Numbered from the stretch's first letter, positions 1 to 7,113 are shown. The stretch is DNA of 64,000 nucleotides from Lachnospiraceae bacterium (GCA_900768755.1 CAAGDV010000027.1:1-64000), one strand, 5' to 3'. Numbers and translations: made by a program. The notes: a model not told the origin generated them from the letters alone.

Positions 1-37
1 CATTGCTAAGTTCGATTGATGATGCTCTTTTTCCCAT
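1..37 (-). CDS. 5' end of an unidentified gene (runs off left edge)
   Basis: Only the first 12 codons (MGKRASSIELSN) lie inside the window. The ATG is the complement of 35-37 and a GGAGG Shine-Dalgarno sits 8 nt upstream (complement of 46-50), so a real translation start is likely. A good sigma-A promoter lies just behind it. Too little protein is visible to name a family. Confidence 0.55.
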   Translation of the reverse strand, partial: MGKRASSIELSN

Positions 38-67
38 GAAAGTGTCCTCCAAAATCTTTATAAGGAC

Positions 68-96
68 ATTATAGCACAGATTTAAAATATAGTCGA
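68..96 (-). promoter_or_regulatory. Sigma-A promoter of the left-edge gene
   Basis: On the minus strand a TATAAT (complement of 68-73) is preceded by 17 nt and a TCGACT (complement of 91-96). The -10 is perfect and the -35 weak. It points into the truncated gene at 1-37. Confidence 0.5.
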
Positions 97-152
97 GATA
101 TTAAAAAGATGTTATACTAGTGTAATGGTTCCTAAATAACTATCCCGGCATA

Positions 153-1253
153 CTAGGCATTCAGCATAAAGAACGACAGCACCCACTGACCGTTGATTTG
201 CTTAAACATCATACGATATTTGAACTCCTCCTCACCGTTCTCCTCTGCGCCCTCTTTGAATTTGTAGATTCGTCCGTAGTACGAACAGGTAAACAGATTC
301 TCGTTGTAATACACGCAGTCGGTGAGGTTCTGTTCAAGTACATCCACCGTGTCCGGCTTCCAGCTCCACGCAATAGACGCCTGGACATCATATATAACCT
401 TGTATGCATCTGAATTTTTCTCAAGATATCCGGCTATCTCCCAAAAGGTCTTCTTCCGGTATATGTTCATAATATACGCGTCAACGACCTCATATACCCG
501 ATCCTTCACTCCGTCCAGAAACTCATTGTACCGGCCTGAAACAAAATCGTACTCTCCGTTATTTTCCACGCATAAAAGCTCATTGCCGAGCGCATCCTCA
601 GCCGTTACCGCCGGCTCGCCCAGCACATTTTTGACCTCGTAGCGCTCAAGCATGTACTTCTCGCCACCCGCATTTACCGCATATGAAACTGCGGCGTCCG
701 GATATTCCTCCCCGGCAACCCGGTTCTCCTCCCCGAGCACCATTCCGTTATATGTAACGGTGCTTCCGGCCGGAACTTTAATCGAAAGGTTGCTGTATTC
801 AATTATGTCCGTGTCAAAAGCCATGTCCTTAATCTGCCACAGATGATATCCGAATTCGTCATTTTTGCCCGAGCTCTTTAAGGAAACCACGGCAATCCTC
901 TCATCTCCGCAGTAAATATCATATACCGGAGTGTAGTCCGTAAACTGCGCGCTGCGCTCATAACGCGGGGTTGTGAGGTTGATGAGCTTTGAAAAATATG
1001 CGGCGTGCTGCTCGTCGCAGTCAAACGGTCCCACCGTGTTAATGCCGTATTCTTTGATGTACCGTAACAGCGCGGTGTAATCAAGCTCCCGCACAAGGCT
1101 CTCCGCGCATACATCCGGATTGCCCGCTGCTTTTGCCGCATCATAATCTTTCTGGTATCCGTCAAGCTTGTTCCACAGTATAATGCATACAACGCCTATC
1201 GCCAGCACCACAACCGCAGAATACGCTATCAAAAAAATCTTAAATCTGTTCAT
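153..1253 (-). CDS. Membrane-anchored protein of unknown function
   Basis: A 366-residue protein I do not recognise. The frame is open for another 51 codons upstream, but the ATG at 1251-1253 is preferred: the residues after it (MNRFKIFL...) form one uncleaved hydrophobic signal anchor at about residues 6-26, and the upstream extension would run into the preceding gene. The remainder is soluble, Glu/Tyr-rich and should be outside the cell. The gene lies 7 nt behind the phosphodiester glycosidase gene, so the two are probably co-transcribed and may act on the same envelope substrate; that link is inferred from position only. No catalytic motif was seen. Confidence 0.75.
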   Translation of the reverse strand: MNRFKIFLIAYSAVVVLAIGVVCIILWNKLDGYQKDYDAAKAAGNPDVCAESLVRELDYTALLRYIKEYGINTVGPFDCDEQHAAYFSKLINLTTPRYERSAQFTDYTPVYDIYCGDERIAVVSLKSSGKNDEFGYHLWQIKDMAFDTDIIEYSNLSIKVPAGSTVTYNGMVLGEENRVAGEEYPDAAVSYAVNAGGEKYMLERYEVKNVLGEPAVTAEDALGNELLCVENNGEYDFVSGRYNEFLDGVKDRVYEVVDAYIMNIYRKKTFWEIAGYLEKNSDAYKVIYDVQASIAWSWKPDTVDVLEQNLTDCVYYNENLFTCSYYGRIYKFKEGAEENGEEEFKYRMMFKQINGQWVLSFFMLNA

Positions 1254-1260
1254 AATTATC

Positions 1261-2433
1261 CTATCTGACAAGAAAAGCTGTAGGAATTCCTCTTGCCCCG
1301 TAAATAGATGCAACCTCGTTCTGAATTGCACCGTCATAATAAAGTACCGTCGAACCTCCGCCGTCAAGGTTGGCTGCATTGACTGCCCCAAAATCCAGCA
1401 TCTCATTAATCAAATCGTTCATTGATGCTCCCAGACTGTGCGTCTGCCTGCCGTCAATAATCAGCATGAGAACCGCTCCGTCGGCTCTCTGCCCGATTGC
1501 CGTTCTCGGGTTAAGTCCTCCGCCCATTCCGCTGACCGGAAGCGACTCCCCGTTGAGAATCAGAAACGGGCCAAAAGACACCGCATCCCGGATTCCCCTG
1601 TCAATAGCCTGCTGTCCCGTCATCTTGCCGATGACAAACACATTATTCTTGTCAAAGCCGATTAACTCATACCACTGCGATAGGCTTCCGTACTTGAGCT
1701 GACCCTCGGAAATAACGATTCCGAGCGGCGTTCCGCCGTTGCCTACCCCGTTGGTATCAACAAAACCGCCTGCGTTAATTCCCAAAGCCGCCCCATATCT
1801 CTCAACGATTCCCGGCACATTAAGCCCCGCCGAACCGTCGTATCGGTCCTTTGACGTTCCCACAAACACCCTCGACGGGTCCGAGACAACTATCATCGTC
1901 CCTGAATATGTGGGACCCGATACCTTATAAAACTGTATTCCGTCCTTTGTGAGGTACGGTTCTTTTCCCTGCACCTCAATCTCGCCGATATCCCCGTCCG
2001 GCTCCGGTTCCTTAAAATCAATCAGGGTTGTATCGGTCGTGTCATCGACTATCTCAACCTTGTTGGATTCCTCAATCTGCGCAATCAGTTCCTTCGAGCA
2101 CACCATGTTGGCCAAAAAACCGCCCGCACTCGACTCCCTTACCGAAAGCACAAACAAATCTCTCGCCACGGTGGACGGTCCGTGCGTCAACACCAGCATC
2201 ACCGCATATATGCCCGCAACCGCCAGCAAAAGCGTCGTTCCCAGCACCGCAAACACCCTCAGAACAATCCGCCCTGGCGTCAGCCGGCGCTTATGTGAGC
2301 GCCCGGGCTTCTCCGGCTCCTCTGACCCTTCTGATTCTTTATCCATATCAGCCCATCGTCTTGCTATCGCCTTAAGATTCTCATCCTCCAGCTCATCAAG
2401 CCTTCGCGCCGTATTATCTCTAGCCATATTCAT
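1261..2433 (-). CDS. Membrane-anchored phosphodiester glycosidase (NAGPA domain)
   Basis: A 390-residue protein with a charged N-terminal cytoplasmic stretch, one membrane segment at about residues 44-67 and an extracellular C-terminal domain. That domain has the hallmarks of the phosphodiester glycosidase family (NAGPA, formerly DUF2233): GINAGGF, GTPLGIVISEG, LNPRTAIG, LMLIIDGRQ and the closing NLDGGGSTVLYYDG. Family members cleave sugars joined through phosphodiesters, often in exopolysaccharide or teichoic-type polymers; the substrate here is unknown. The ATG at 2431-2433 is chosen over one six codons upstream because a GAGG lies 6 nt before it. First gene of a two-gene operon with the gene ending at 153. 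Confidence 0.85.
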   Translation of the reverse strand: MNMARDNTARRLDELEDENLKAIARRWADMDKESEGSEEPEKPGRSHKRRLTPGRIVLRVFAVLGTTLLLAVAGIYAVMLVLTHGPSTVARDLFVLSVRESSAGGFLANMVCSKELIAQIEESNKVEIVDDTTDTTLIDFKEPEPDGDIGEIEVQGKEPYLTKDGIQFYKVSGPTYSGTMIVVSDPSRVFVGTSKDRYDGSAGLNVPGIVERYGAALGINAGGFVDTNGVGNGGTPLGIVISEGQLKYGSLSQWYELIGFDKNNVFVIGKMTGQQAIDRGIRDAVSFGPFLILNGESLPVSGMGGGLNPRTAIGQRADGAVLMLIIDGRQTHSLGASMNDLINEMLDFGAVNAANLDGGGSTVLYYDGAIQNEVASIYGARGIPTAFLVR

Positions 2434-2510
2434 ATGTACCTCAAAAAGCATTGTTTATGTATCATTTATCTATTATTATAGCCATCGAAAATATAAATGT
2501 AAAGTTTCTC

Positions 2511-2539
2511 TTGCAAAGTTGGAAAGTTTATTGTAAAAT
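2511..2539 (+). promoter_or_regulatory. Promoter of tRNA-Pro
   Basis: TTGCAA at 2511-2516, a 17-nt spacer and TAAAAT at 2534-2539 place the start of transcription a few bases before the tRNA at 2552. Confidence 0.55.
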
Positions 2540-2551
2540 GTCCAAGTAAAG

Positions 2552-2625
2552 CGATGCGTGGCTCAGTTTGGTAGAGCGCTGCGTTCGGGACGCAGAGGTC
2601 GCAGGTTCGAATCCTGTCGCATCGA
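2552..2625 (+). tRNA. tRNA-Pro (CGG)
   Basis: Full cloverleaf of 74 nt without encoded CCA. The acceptor strands are CGATGCG (2552-2558) and CGCATCG (2618-2624); the anticodon loop TTCGGGA reads CGG, for proline; the T-arm GCAGG-TTCGAAT-CCTGT is intact with one G-T pair. A strong hairpin terminator follows at once. Its 3' part is duplicated about 135 bp downstream (see repeat at 2697), typical of a tRNA used as an integration site. Confidence 0.93.
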
Positions 2626-2634
2626 TTCAGCGTA

Positions 2635-2670
2635 AGAAGTCTCCACATTTGTGGAGACTTCTTTATTTTC
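2635..2670 (+). terminator. Rho-independent terminator of tRNA-Pro
   Basis: A perfect 12-bp stem (2635-2646 with 2651-2662), a 4-nt ATTT loop and a T-rich tail (TTTATTTT). Confidence 0.85.
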
Positions 2671-2696
2671 CTGCGACCTTTAGCGGAGCGAACGCA

Positions 2697-2782
2697 CGCG
2701 TTCGGGCGCAGAGGGTCCAGAGCGGAGCGCAGACCGCAGGTTCGAATCCTGTCGCATCGATTCAGCGTAAGAAGTCTCCACA
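2697..2782 (+). repeat. Partial, degenerate duplication of the tRNA-Pro 3' half
   Basis: Bases 2735-2782 repeat 2600-2647 exactly over 48 nt: the T-arm, acceptor strand, spacer and the left arm of the terminator. Just upstream, 2697-2713 resembles the anticodon arm (GCGTTCGGGCGCAGAG). No full cloverleaf can form, so this is a tRNA remnant and not a second gene. Direct repeats of a tRNA 3' end usually mark attachment sites of integrated elements, and the AT-rich island starts right after it. No third copy was seen in the window, so the far boundary is not defined. Confidence 0.75.
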
Positions 2783-2878
2783 ACGGCGGTGCTACTAAGG
2801 GATTTTTAGAGAATATTTGTAAATGACGTTTTCAAGCGGTATGAAACAAAGAAAATCTAAAATCGGAGGTAGCACACT

Positions 2879-3076
2879 ATGGTAGCTAAGAATTGCAGAA
2901 ACATGATGGTTTATGAGCAGATCGGATATCATTACAAGTCCACACCAACTATTACGCTGAAAGGATTGTGGCTTAAGGAATTTGGATTCTCGGAGGGTAC
3001 ACAGATTCAGGTACAGTGTGAGGATGGAAAACTTACAATTATTCCCTTGTTAAATCATGAATCTTTAATGGATTAA
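2879..3076 (+). CDS. symE: SymE-family type I toxin-like protein
   Basis: A 65-residue protein whose core, ITLKGLWLKEFGF followed by GTQIQVQCEDGKLTIIP, fits the SymE/AbrB-like fold family (SymE_toxin). In E. coli SymE is SOS-induced, cleaves or condenses nucleic acid, and is controlled by the antisense RNA SymR; many family members sit in accessory regions. Start ATG at 2879 has a strong GGAGG 9 nt upstream. It is the first gene after the duplicated tRNA end and is followed within 25 nt by the promoter of the RNA/Abi unit. I did not find a clear antisense promoter. Function as a toxin is inferred from family only. Confidence 0.75.
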   Translation: MVAKNCRNMMVYEQIGYHYKSTPTITLKGLWLKEFGFSEGTQIQVQCEDGKLTIIPLLNHESLMD

Positions 3077-3098
3077 CAAATTTTTTTAGTTTTGATAG

Positions 3099-3126
3099 TT
3101 GATTTTTACACTTATTTGAGTATAAT
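3099..3126 (+). promoter_or_regulatory. Promoter of the AbiF-associated small RNA
   Basis: TTGATT at 3099-3104, a 16-nt spacer and a perfect TATAAT at 3121-3126. Transcription should start near 3133, directly in front of the hairpin RNA. Confidence 0.7.
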
Positions 3127-3132
3127 AATATC

Positions 3133-3185
3133 AACAGGAGCCCCCACACCTCTCGTAGAAGTGTCCAATGGGGGCACATTTTTAT
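3133..3185 (+). ncRNA. Small hairpin RNA preceding the Abi gene (abiF RNA motif candidate)
   Basis: The transcript predicted from the 3121 TATAAT folds into a nested hairpin: outer stem GCCCCC (3140-3145) with GGGGGC (3170-3175); inner stem ACACCTCT (3146-3153) with AGAAGTGT (3157-3164), one C-A mismatch and a CGT loop; a 5-nt bulge CCAAT on the 3' side; then a short U-run (3180-3183). A structured RNA called abiF RNA has been described upstream of abiF-type genes in Firmicutes, and the position and form here fit it. Related AbiF proteins are reported to work as RNA-antitoxin toxin pairs. Identity with the Rfam family is inferred, not computed. Confidence 0.65.
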
Positions 3186-3204
3186 AGAAATGAGGGATTA
3201 AATT

Positions 3205-4062
3205 ATAAAGAAACCAAAGACATTTGATGAATTGGTAAAGATTCTCAAATCGAAGAATATTATAATAGCAGATGATACATCTGCAAAAGCCTTTCTAAAT
3301 CGTGTTAATTACTATAGACTTTCTGGATATTTCCTACCGTTTCAGGTAAACGGACATGGTTCGCTATTCTCCAACATTGAATTTGAACGTCTAATAGCTA
3401 TATATGAATTCGATGAGCAAATTCGCAATCTAATAGCAGGGGCAGTAGATGAAATAGAAATCTATCTCAGGACACAGCTATCCTATTATCATGCTCATAA
3501 ATATGGTGAAGAAGGTTATATGGATGCAGCTAATTATAATTCAAAGCATAACCATGCATCTTTTACGAATCGTGTGAATTCTTGTATAAAAGAGAACTCA
3601 AGAACCTTGGTTGTTAAGCATCATATGAATAAATACGCTGGTCACTTTCCCATATGGGTTATAATAGAATACTTTTCTATGGGAATGATTTCATATTTCT
3701 ACTCAGACATGCCCAATAATGATAAATCAACTATTGCCCAAAACTTATATGGTGTTAATTATCAGGTGTTGGAAAGCTGGCTTAGGTGCTTGACTGACCT
3801 CAGGAATAAGTGTGCTCATTATTCAAGATTATATTACTGGATATTTCCGGCATTGCCAAAGATGCCTCAGTCTGAAAAATATATTCCAACACGTAGATTA
3901 TTTGCTCAGCTATATATGCTGAAATTGATGTATCCGGACCATATAAAGTGGAATAACGGAGTATGCAAGCCATTAATAAAGCTTGTGAATAAGTATAAGC
4001 CATATATTTCAATGAAGCATCTGGATTTTCCTTACCGTTGGAAGTCTATGCTCAAATATTAA
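3205..4062 (+). CDS. Abi family (Abi_2, AbiD/AbiF-like) HEPN protein
   Basis: About 285 residues with the signature of Abi_2 abortive-infection proteins: KPKTFDELV near the start, FLNRVNYYRLSGYFLPF, FERLIAIYEFDEQIRNL and, at about residues 200-205, R-N-K-C-A-H, an R-X4-H HEPN ribonuclease motif inside TDLRNKCAHYSRLYY. The family aborts phage infection, probably by RNA cleavage. The conserved N-terminus KKPKTF begins after an ATA codon at 3205, which has GAGGG 8 nt upstream where ATG would be expected; an ATT precedes it and a TTG start at 3232 would cut off conserved residues. So the gene either uses a weak start or has lost its ATG. It follows the structured RNA directly. Confidence 0.8.
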   Translation: MKKPKTFDELVKILKSKNIIIADDTSAKAFLNRVNYYRLSGYFLPFQVNGHGSLFSNIEFERLIAIYEFDEQIRNLIAGAVDEIEIYLRTQLSYYHAHKYGEEGYMDAANYNSKHNHASFTNRVNSCIKENSRTLVVKHHMNKYAGHFPIWVIIEYFSMGMISYFYSDMPNNDKSTIAQNLYGVNYQVLESWLRCLTDLRNKCAHYSRLYYWIFPALPKMPQSEKYIPTRRLFAQLYMLKLMYPDHIKWNNGVCKPLIKLVNKYKPYISMKHLDFPYRWKSMLKY

Positions 4063-4081
4063 GTGGTTTGGGAAATATCAT

Positions 4082-4108
4082 GGAAATCATTATTTCCTTT
4101 TTATTTTT
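4082..4108 (+). terminator. Weak terminator after the Abi gene
   Basis: GGAAAT-CATT-ATTTCC hairpin (4082-4097) followed by TTTTTATTTTT. The stem is short and AT-rich. It overlaps the 3' end of the convergent small gene at 4101. Confidence 0.4.
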
Positions 4109-4352
4109 GAGGAGCATCAAAACTGCAATTTTTAAACACCTTTATACGCTCAAGTTCGTTTATCAGTTGTTCAAATTGTCTCTTTTTTCTGTTTAGCGTA
4201 TCATCTAACAGTGATTTACTTGCCCACAATGACAATGTAGACATGATAATTAATGTTATTAATAAGACAGCACCGGATATTATCTCATTAATGGTAGAAT
4301 TCTCAGCAACTTTTGTAAGCAAATAAGTTATTATTGGCAAAATTGCTAGCAA
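4101..4352 (-). CDS. Small membrane protein, unknown
   Basis: 83 residues with two hydrophobic segments (about 1-14 and 23-43) and a Lys/Arg/Glu-rich cytoplasmic-looking tail (LNRKKRQFEQLINELERI) that could form a short helix. It overlaps the end of the upstream gene by 7 nt, so the two are translationally linked. No family recognised. In this defence-like island a two-gene unit of a soluble protein plus a small membrane protein could be a sensor/effector pair, but that is speculation. Confidence 0.55.
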   Translation of the reverse strand: MLAILPIITYLLTKVAENSTINEIISGAVLLITLIIMSTLSLWASKSLLDDTLNRKKRQFEQLINELERIKVFKNCSFDAPQK

Positions 4353-4747
4353 TTCTTTCTCAACGTATTGATTTTGTGGTTCAGCAAAAGAGTTGCAGGA
4401 ATATCACAGTTTAATTGTTCCAAAAAATTGACAAAAGAAAAGGAATGGCCGGAACTATGCGTTAATTCCAACTCCGCAATTAGCGCATCTCTATCCTCAT
4501 CTTTTATATAAGCATTAAATTCACCATTTCTATGAGAACCATATAGCTTTAATTGAATCATTTTGTTAGTATTCTTTAGAAATATGAAAAGATTATCCTT
4601 TGCCTCCTTGTCTTCTTTAGATAAAAGCATCATAAACAGAAAGCGACCTTTACCATTTTGAATTTCAAAGGCAATTGTTTTGTCATCTGATTTCCAAGCC
4701 TCTGCATATATTTCTTTTAAGCCGGAAAAGTTGAATGGTTCATCCAT
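4346..4747 (-). CDS. Unknown soluble protein of accessory island
   Basis: 133 residues, no signal peptide, mixed alpha/beta composition (repeated short strands such as TIAFEIQNGKGRFLFMML). No domain recognised. It precedes and overlaps the small membrane protein gene by 7 nt. AT-rich codon use matches the rest of the island and differs from the GC-richer core genes on both sides, which supports recent acquisition. Confidence 0.55.
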   Translation of the reverse strand: MDEPFNFSGLKEIYAEAWKSDDKTIAFEIQNGKGRFLFMMLLSKEDKEAKDNLFIFLKNTNKMIQLKLYGSHRNGEFNAYIKDEDRDALIAELELTHSSGHSFSFVNFLEQLNCDIPATLLLNHKINTLRKNC

Positions 4748-4760
4748 AATAAATATCTTT

Positions 4761-4799
4761 CCCGTTTAAGAACGGGCACTCTGCTATGCAGAGCACCCG
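4761..4799 (-). promoter_or_regulatory. Overlapping hairpins between two island genes
   Basis: Two hairpins share bases: 4761-4776 (CCCGTT-TAAG-AACGGG) and 4773-4799 (CGGGCACTCTGC with GCAGAGCACCCG, 12 bp with two wobbles). They cannot form together. The larger one could end transcription of the gene at 4823-5815; the alternative pairing could act as an attenuator for the gene starting at 4747. Regulation is inferred. Confidence 0.4.
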
Positions 4800-4822
4800 A
4801 TAATTAAATACATATAACAAAA

Positions 4823-5815
4823 CTATTTATTGAATTGTTGTTTATACTCATATTTTTCGATTTTTGAAACTACGTGTTGATTAAAAAGAGAATCAATATC
4901 TGCAAATCCTGCTACATAGTAACCTTCAGGTAGTGATAAATAATCACCACTATGAAATCCCCAATATGAAGATGCCTCTGAAACAGTATATTGACTTAAA
5001 TCAACCGTACATGTGCCATCAGCTAAAATCATTGTATTCTCATAATATCCATACCAATAATATGTATAGTCCTTGATATGATCATTTGAATATGTTACAC
5101 AATAAACAAAATAAATGTAATTGTTAGGTGATCCGCTCATCCCTTCTTTTAAGGTCACTAAATAATTTCCAATTAGATTAATTGAAGCAGATTCACCTGA
5201 TCCCCATGAATTTGCAGCATGCGCATTAAAGTTATCTTGTAACTGCTTATCCATTTTATTATACATATCCTCGGGTATATCACTAAAATCTGAAATATAA
5301 CGTGCTAAATTCTCAACGGAATATGTTTCCTCCGTCTTTCCGAGTACTGCACCAAATTTTTTAACAAAACTATCTGTTGAACCAGAAATAGAAGCAGTAA
5401 CAGTAACAGAATCACCAACTTTTAAGCCACTATTCTTATCAGCGCTAAAGCTAACATACTGCATTTCTGCCTTATCATAATTTGGAGTTATTGTTACGGA
5501 TCCATTTGGGGATATGCCAGAGAAAGAAACTGTTACATAATCAAAAGGATTGAACTTGCCTACTTCTTCAAGTCCCTTAACCGTATACGTAACATCAGAA
5601 TAGTCCAACTTAACATTGAAGTATTCCTCAGCCATTTCATCTTCACAATTCCACTTCAATGTAACCACATCACCGTTGCTAAGACCAGATGTCTTTCCTG
5701 ATTGATAATCACAAAAAACATTTTCCTTTACTACATTAAAAGATTTCAGAGCCAACGTCTGCCGGTCAATATTTTGCTCCTTTGTTGAAACTCTGATGTA
5801 AGCATATACTTCCAT
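4823..5815 (-). CDS. Chimeric ORF: serine-recombinase N-terminus joined to a secreted Ig-like protein tail
   Basis: 330 residues in one open frame. Residues 1-41 are the start of a resolvase/serine recombinase catalytic domain (YAYIRVSTKEQNIDRQ, catalytic Ser10, then FCDYQSGK). After about residue 42 the sequence becomes a different protein: two related segments, SGLSNGDVVTLKW and SGLKVGDSVTVTAS, flank VSFSGISPNGSVTITP, as in the Ig-like extracellular part of zinc-ribbon membrane proteins of Lachnospiraceae, followed by a Tyr-rich C-terminal domain. The recombinase part lacks the rest of its catalytic and DNA-binding domains, and the tail lacks its own export signal. ATG at 5815 has a strong AGGAGG. 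Probably a recombination product; whether it is functional is unknown. Confidence 0.7.
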   Translation of the reverse strand: MEVYAYIRVSTKEQNIDRQTLALKSFNVVKENVFCDYQSGKTSGLSNGDVVTLKWNCEDEMAEEYFNVKLDYSDVTYTVKGLEEVGKFNPFDYVTVSFSGISPNGSVTITPNYDKAEMQYVSFSADKNSGLKVGDSVTVTASISGSTDSFVKKFGAVLGKTEETYSVENLARYISDFSDIPEDMYNKMDKQLQDNFNAHAANSWGSGESASINLIGNYLVTLKEGMSGSPNNYIYFVYCVTYSNDHIKDYTYYWYGYYENTMILADGTCTVDLSQYTVSEASSYWGFHSGDYLSLPEGYYVAGFADIDSLFNQHVVSKIEKYEYKQQFNK

Positions 5816-5873
5816 TCTTTTGCCTCCTGCATCATAGTTTCTTTTCTATAATACAGTAGACTTCGATACACAC

Positions 5874-5991
5874 ATTACCTTTGAGTAGGTAATTATATTA
5901 AATAATAATAAATTTTTCTCAAATGTCAACTACGCAAAGGTAATTTTAAAAAATTCATCTGTTAAACTTTTGTTAACCATACAAAGGTAAT
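5874..5991. promoter_or_regulatory. Three copies of a 10-bp operator-like repeat
   Basis: ATTACCTTTG at 5874-5883 and its exact inverse CAAAGGTAAT at 5935-5944 and 5982-5991, in the divergent intergenic region between the chimeric ORF and the XRE regulator. A related GTAGGTAATT lies at 5885-5894. The last copy sits directly before the XRE start region. These are the likely binding sites of the XRE protein, which would control both directions. Confidence 0.6.
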
Positions 5992-6010
5992 AACTATAGT
6001 AGGTGATTCA

Positions 6011-6262
6011 ATGACATACTCAGAATTATACGCATTTCGCATAAAACAGCTTTGCTTAAAAAATGGTATAACTATTAATCGTTTAACAGTATTATCAGGA
6101 CTTAAGCAATCAACTATAGATAATATAATTCATGGAACCAGTAAAAATCCAAAAGTTCGAACTTTACATAAGATTGCTACTGTTTTTGAAATGACTTTAA
6201 GTGAGTTTTTAGACTATCCAGAATTAAACGAATATTCTATCGATGATGAAGAAGATGAATAA
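6011..6262 (+). CDS. XRE-family helix-turn-helix repressor
   Basis: 83 residues. The HTH is clear: FRIKQLCLKNGITINRLTVLSGLKQSTIDNII spans about residues 9-40, followed by the XRE pattern KNPKVRTLHKIATVFEMTLSEFLDY and an acidic tail. Start ATG at 6011 has AGGTGA 6-10 nt upstream. It is divergent from the chimeric recombinase ORF, with repeated 10-bp sites between them, so it probably represses itself and its neighbour as in temperate phage or island control circuits. A clean terminator follows. Confidence 0.85.
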   Translation: MTYSELYAFRIKQLCLKNGITINRLTVLSGLKQSTIDNIIHGTSKNPKVRTLHKIATVFEMTLSEFLDYPELNEYSIDDEEDE

Positions 6263-6287
6263 AATGTAGGTTTATGCAAATGAACAT

Positions 6288-6315
6288 AGGGGCTGTTTTT
6301 TTACAGCCCCTTTTC
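6288..6315 (+). terminator. Terminator of the XRE gene
   Basis: AGGGGCTGT (6288-6296) pairs with ACAGCCCCT (6303-6311), with a T loop and a TTT tail. It may also serve the convergent DUF3800 pseudogene. Confidence 0.8.
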
Positions 6316-6325
6316 TATAATACAG

Positions 6326-7009
6326 TTATAATTTAAATTCTTTTTTATAAATCTGTTTCAAATAATTCTTCTTCAAATCGCTTTCCTTTCCCCAAAAGGC
6401 AAGTTCATGCTTTGACAGAATTTTATTATCCATTTTCAGGCGGATAAGTTCTAAGGTACATATTAAGTCTGCAACCTGAAAGAGTCTATATTCTGAAGGA
6501 AGCACTTTGCGAAATTCAACTTCAGGGAGCAGGGCGTTTAGTACAGATGATAGAATACGTGTTAACTCAATTTGTCCGTTGTCATAATAGACCTTGACTT
6601 TGTCATAGGAAAGGAATTCATCAAAGTTTTCACGGATAAATGTAGCAAGCAATTTCGATAATTTACCGGATGCTTCAATAGTATCTGTGATATGTTTCTT
6701 TTCAATGTGAAAGCATTTGAAAGAAATATTGAGCTGACGGGTAAAGGCAACCATCTTGTTGAAAATACGTCTGCGGTCTTTTATGTCCATATGCTCATAA
6801 GGAGCTTCTCTTCGGATGATAGGTCCATTATGTACACAATGATACTGGTTAAATCCTAATAAAGCTAATTCATTATTGAATTTTTTATGTTTTCGGATAT
6901 ATCATCATCTTGATTATGGAAAACCATAGTAATGATATAATAGGGGGGAGCGATGATCATATTCTCCAAAATCACCGCTTTCATCCACGAAAATACTTAA
7001 TTCTTTCAT
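6326..7009 (-). pseudogene. DUF3800 protein gene with two compensating frameshifts
   Basis: The start (complement of 7007-7009, GGAG 9 nt upstream) gives MKELSIFVDESGDFGEYD, the characteristic N-terminus of DUF3800 proteins (RNase H-like fold, Asp residues in VDESGDF). Frame is lost in a run of six C (complement of 6943-6948), continues in the next frame (YYIITMVFHNQDDDISEN) and returns at a run of six A (complement of 6881-6886) to NNELALLGFNQYHCVHNGP and the intact 154-residue remainder, which ends LICTLELIRLKMDNKILSKH. One base too many and one too few, both in homopolymers: either true decay, slippage-based switching, or base-calling error. An upstream structured RNA matches the known link between DUF3800 genes and RNA motifs. 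Confidence 0.75.
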
Positions 7010-7021
7010 AGGTAAAATCTC

Positions 7022-7107
7022 CAAAAAAAGTGGCAGGGAACTTCCCTGCCGGTAGATGGACCAGGGTCTTTCGACCAGCCCAATCAGCAACGCTGCTGAT
7101 ATATTAT
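7022..7107 (-). ncRNA. Structured leader/small RNA of the DUF3800 gene
   Basis: The transcript from the promoter at 7114-7142 forms, in order: hairpin TCAGCA-GCGT-TGCTGA (complement of 7084-7099), hairpin GGTC-GAAA-GACC with a GNRA loop (7065-7076), and a terminator-like hairpin GGCAGGGAA/TTCCCTGCC (7032-7050) followed by seven U (7023-7029). If transcription starts a little earlier, GTCC-containing arms at 7055-7061 and 7110-7116 (7 bp) can close the first two hairpins into a multibranch. Several RNA motifs named DUF3800-I to -XI are known in front of DUF3800 genes; this is probably one of them or a relative. No covariance search could be run. Confidence 0.6.
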
Positions 7108-7113
7108 ATGTCC

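Noticed and set aside
2697..2760. A second tRNA gene
   Set aside because: Only the T-arm and acceptor strand are intact; no D-arm or matching 5' acceptor strand, so it cannot fold as a tRNA.
2466..2783. Minus-strand ORF of 105 codons over tRNA-Pro and its duplicate
   Set aside because: It is the antisense of tRNA sequence (the familiar CDRIRTC artefact), with its repeat caused by the duplicated tRNA end.
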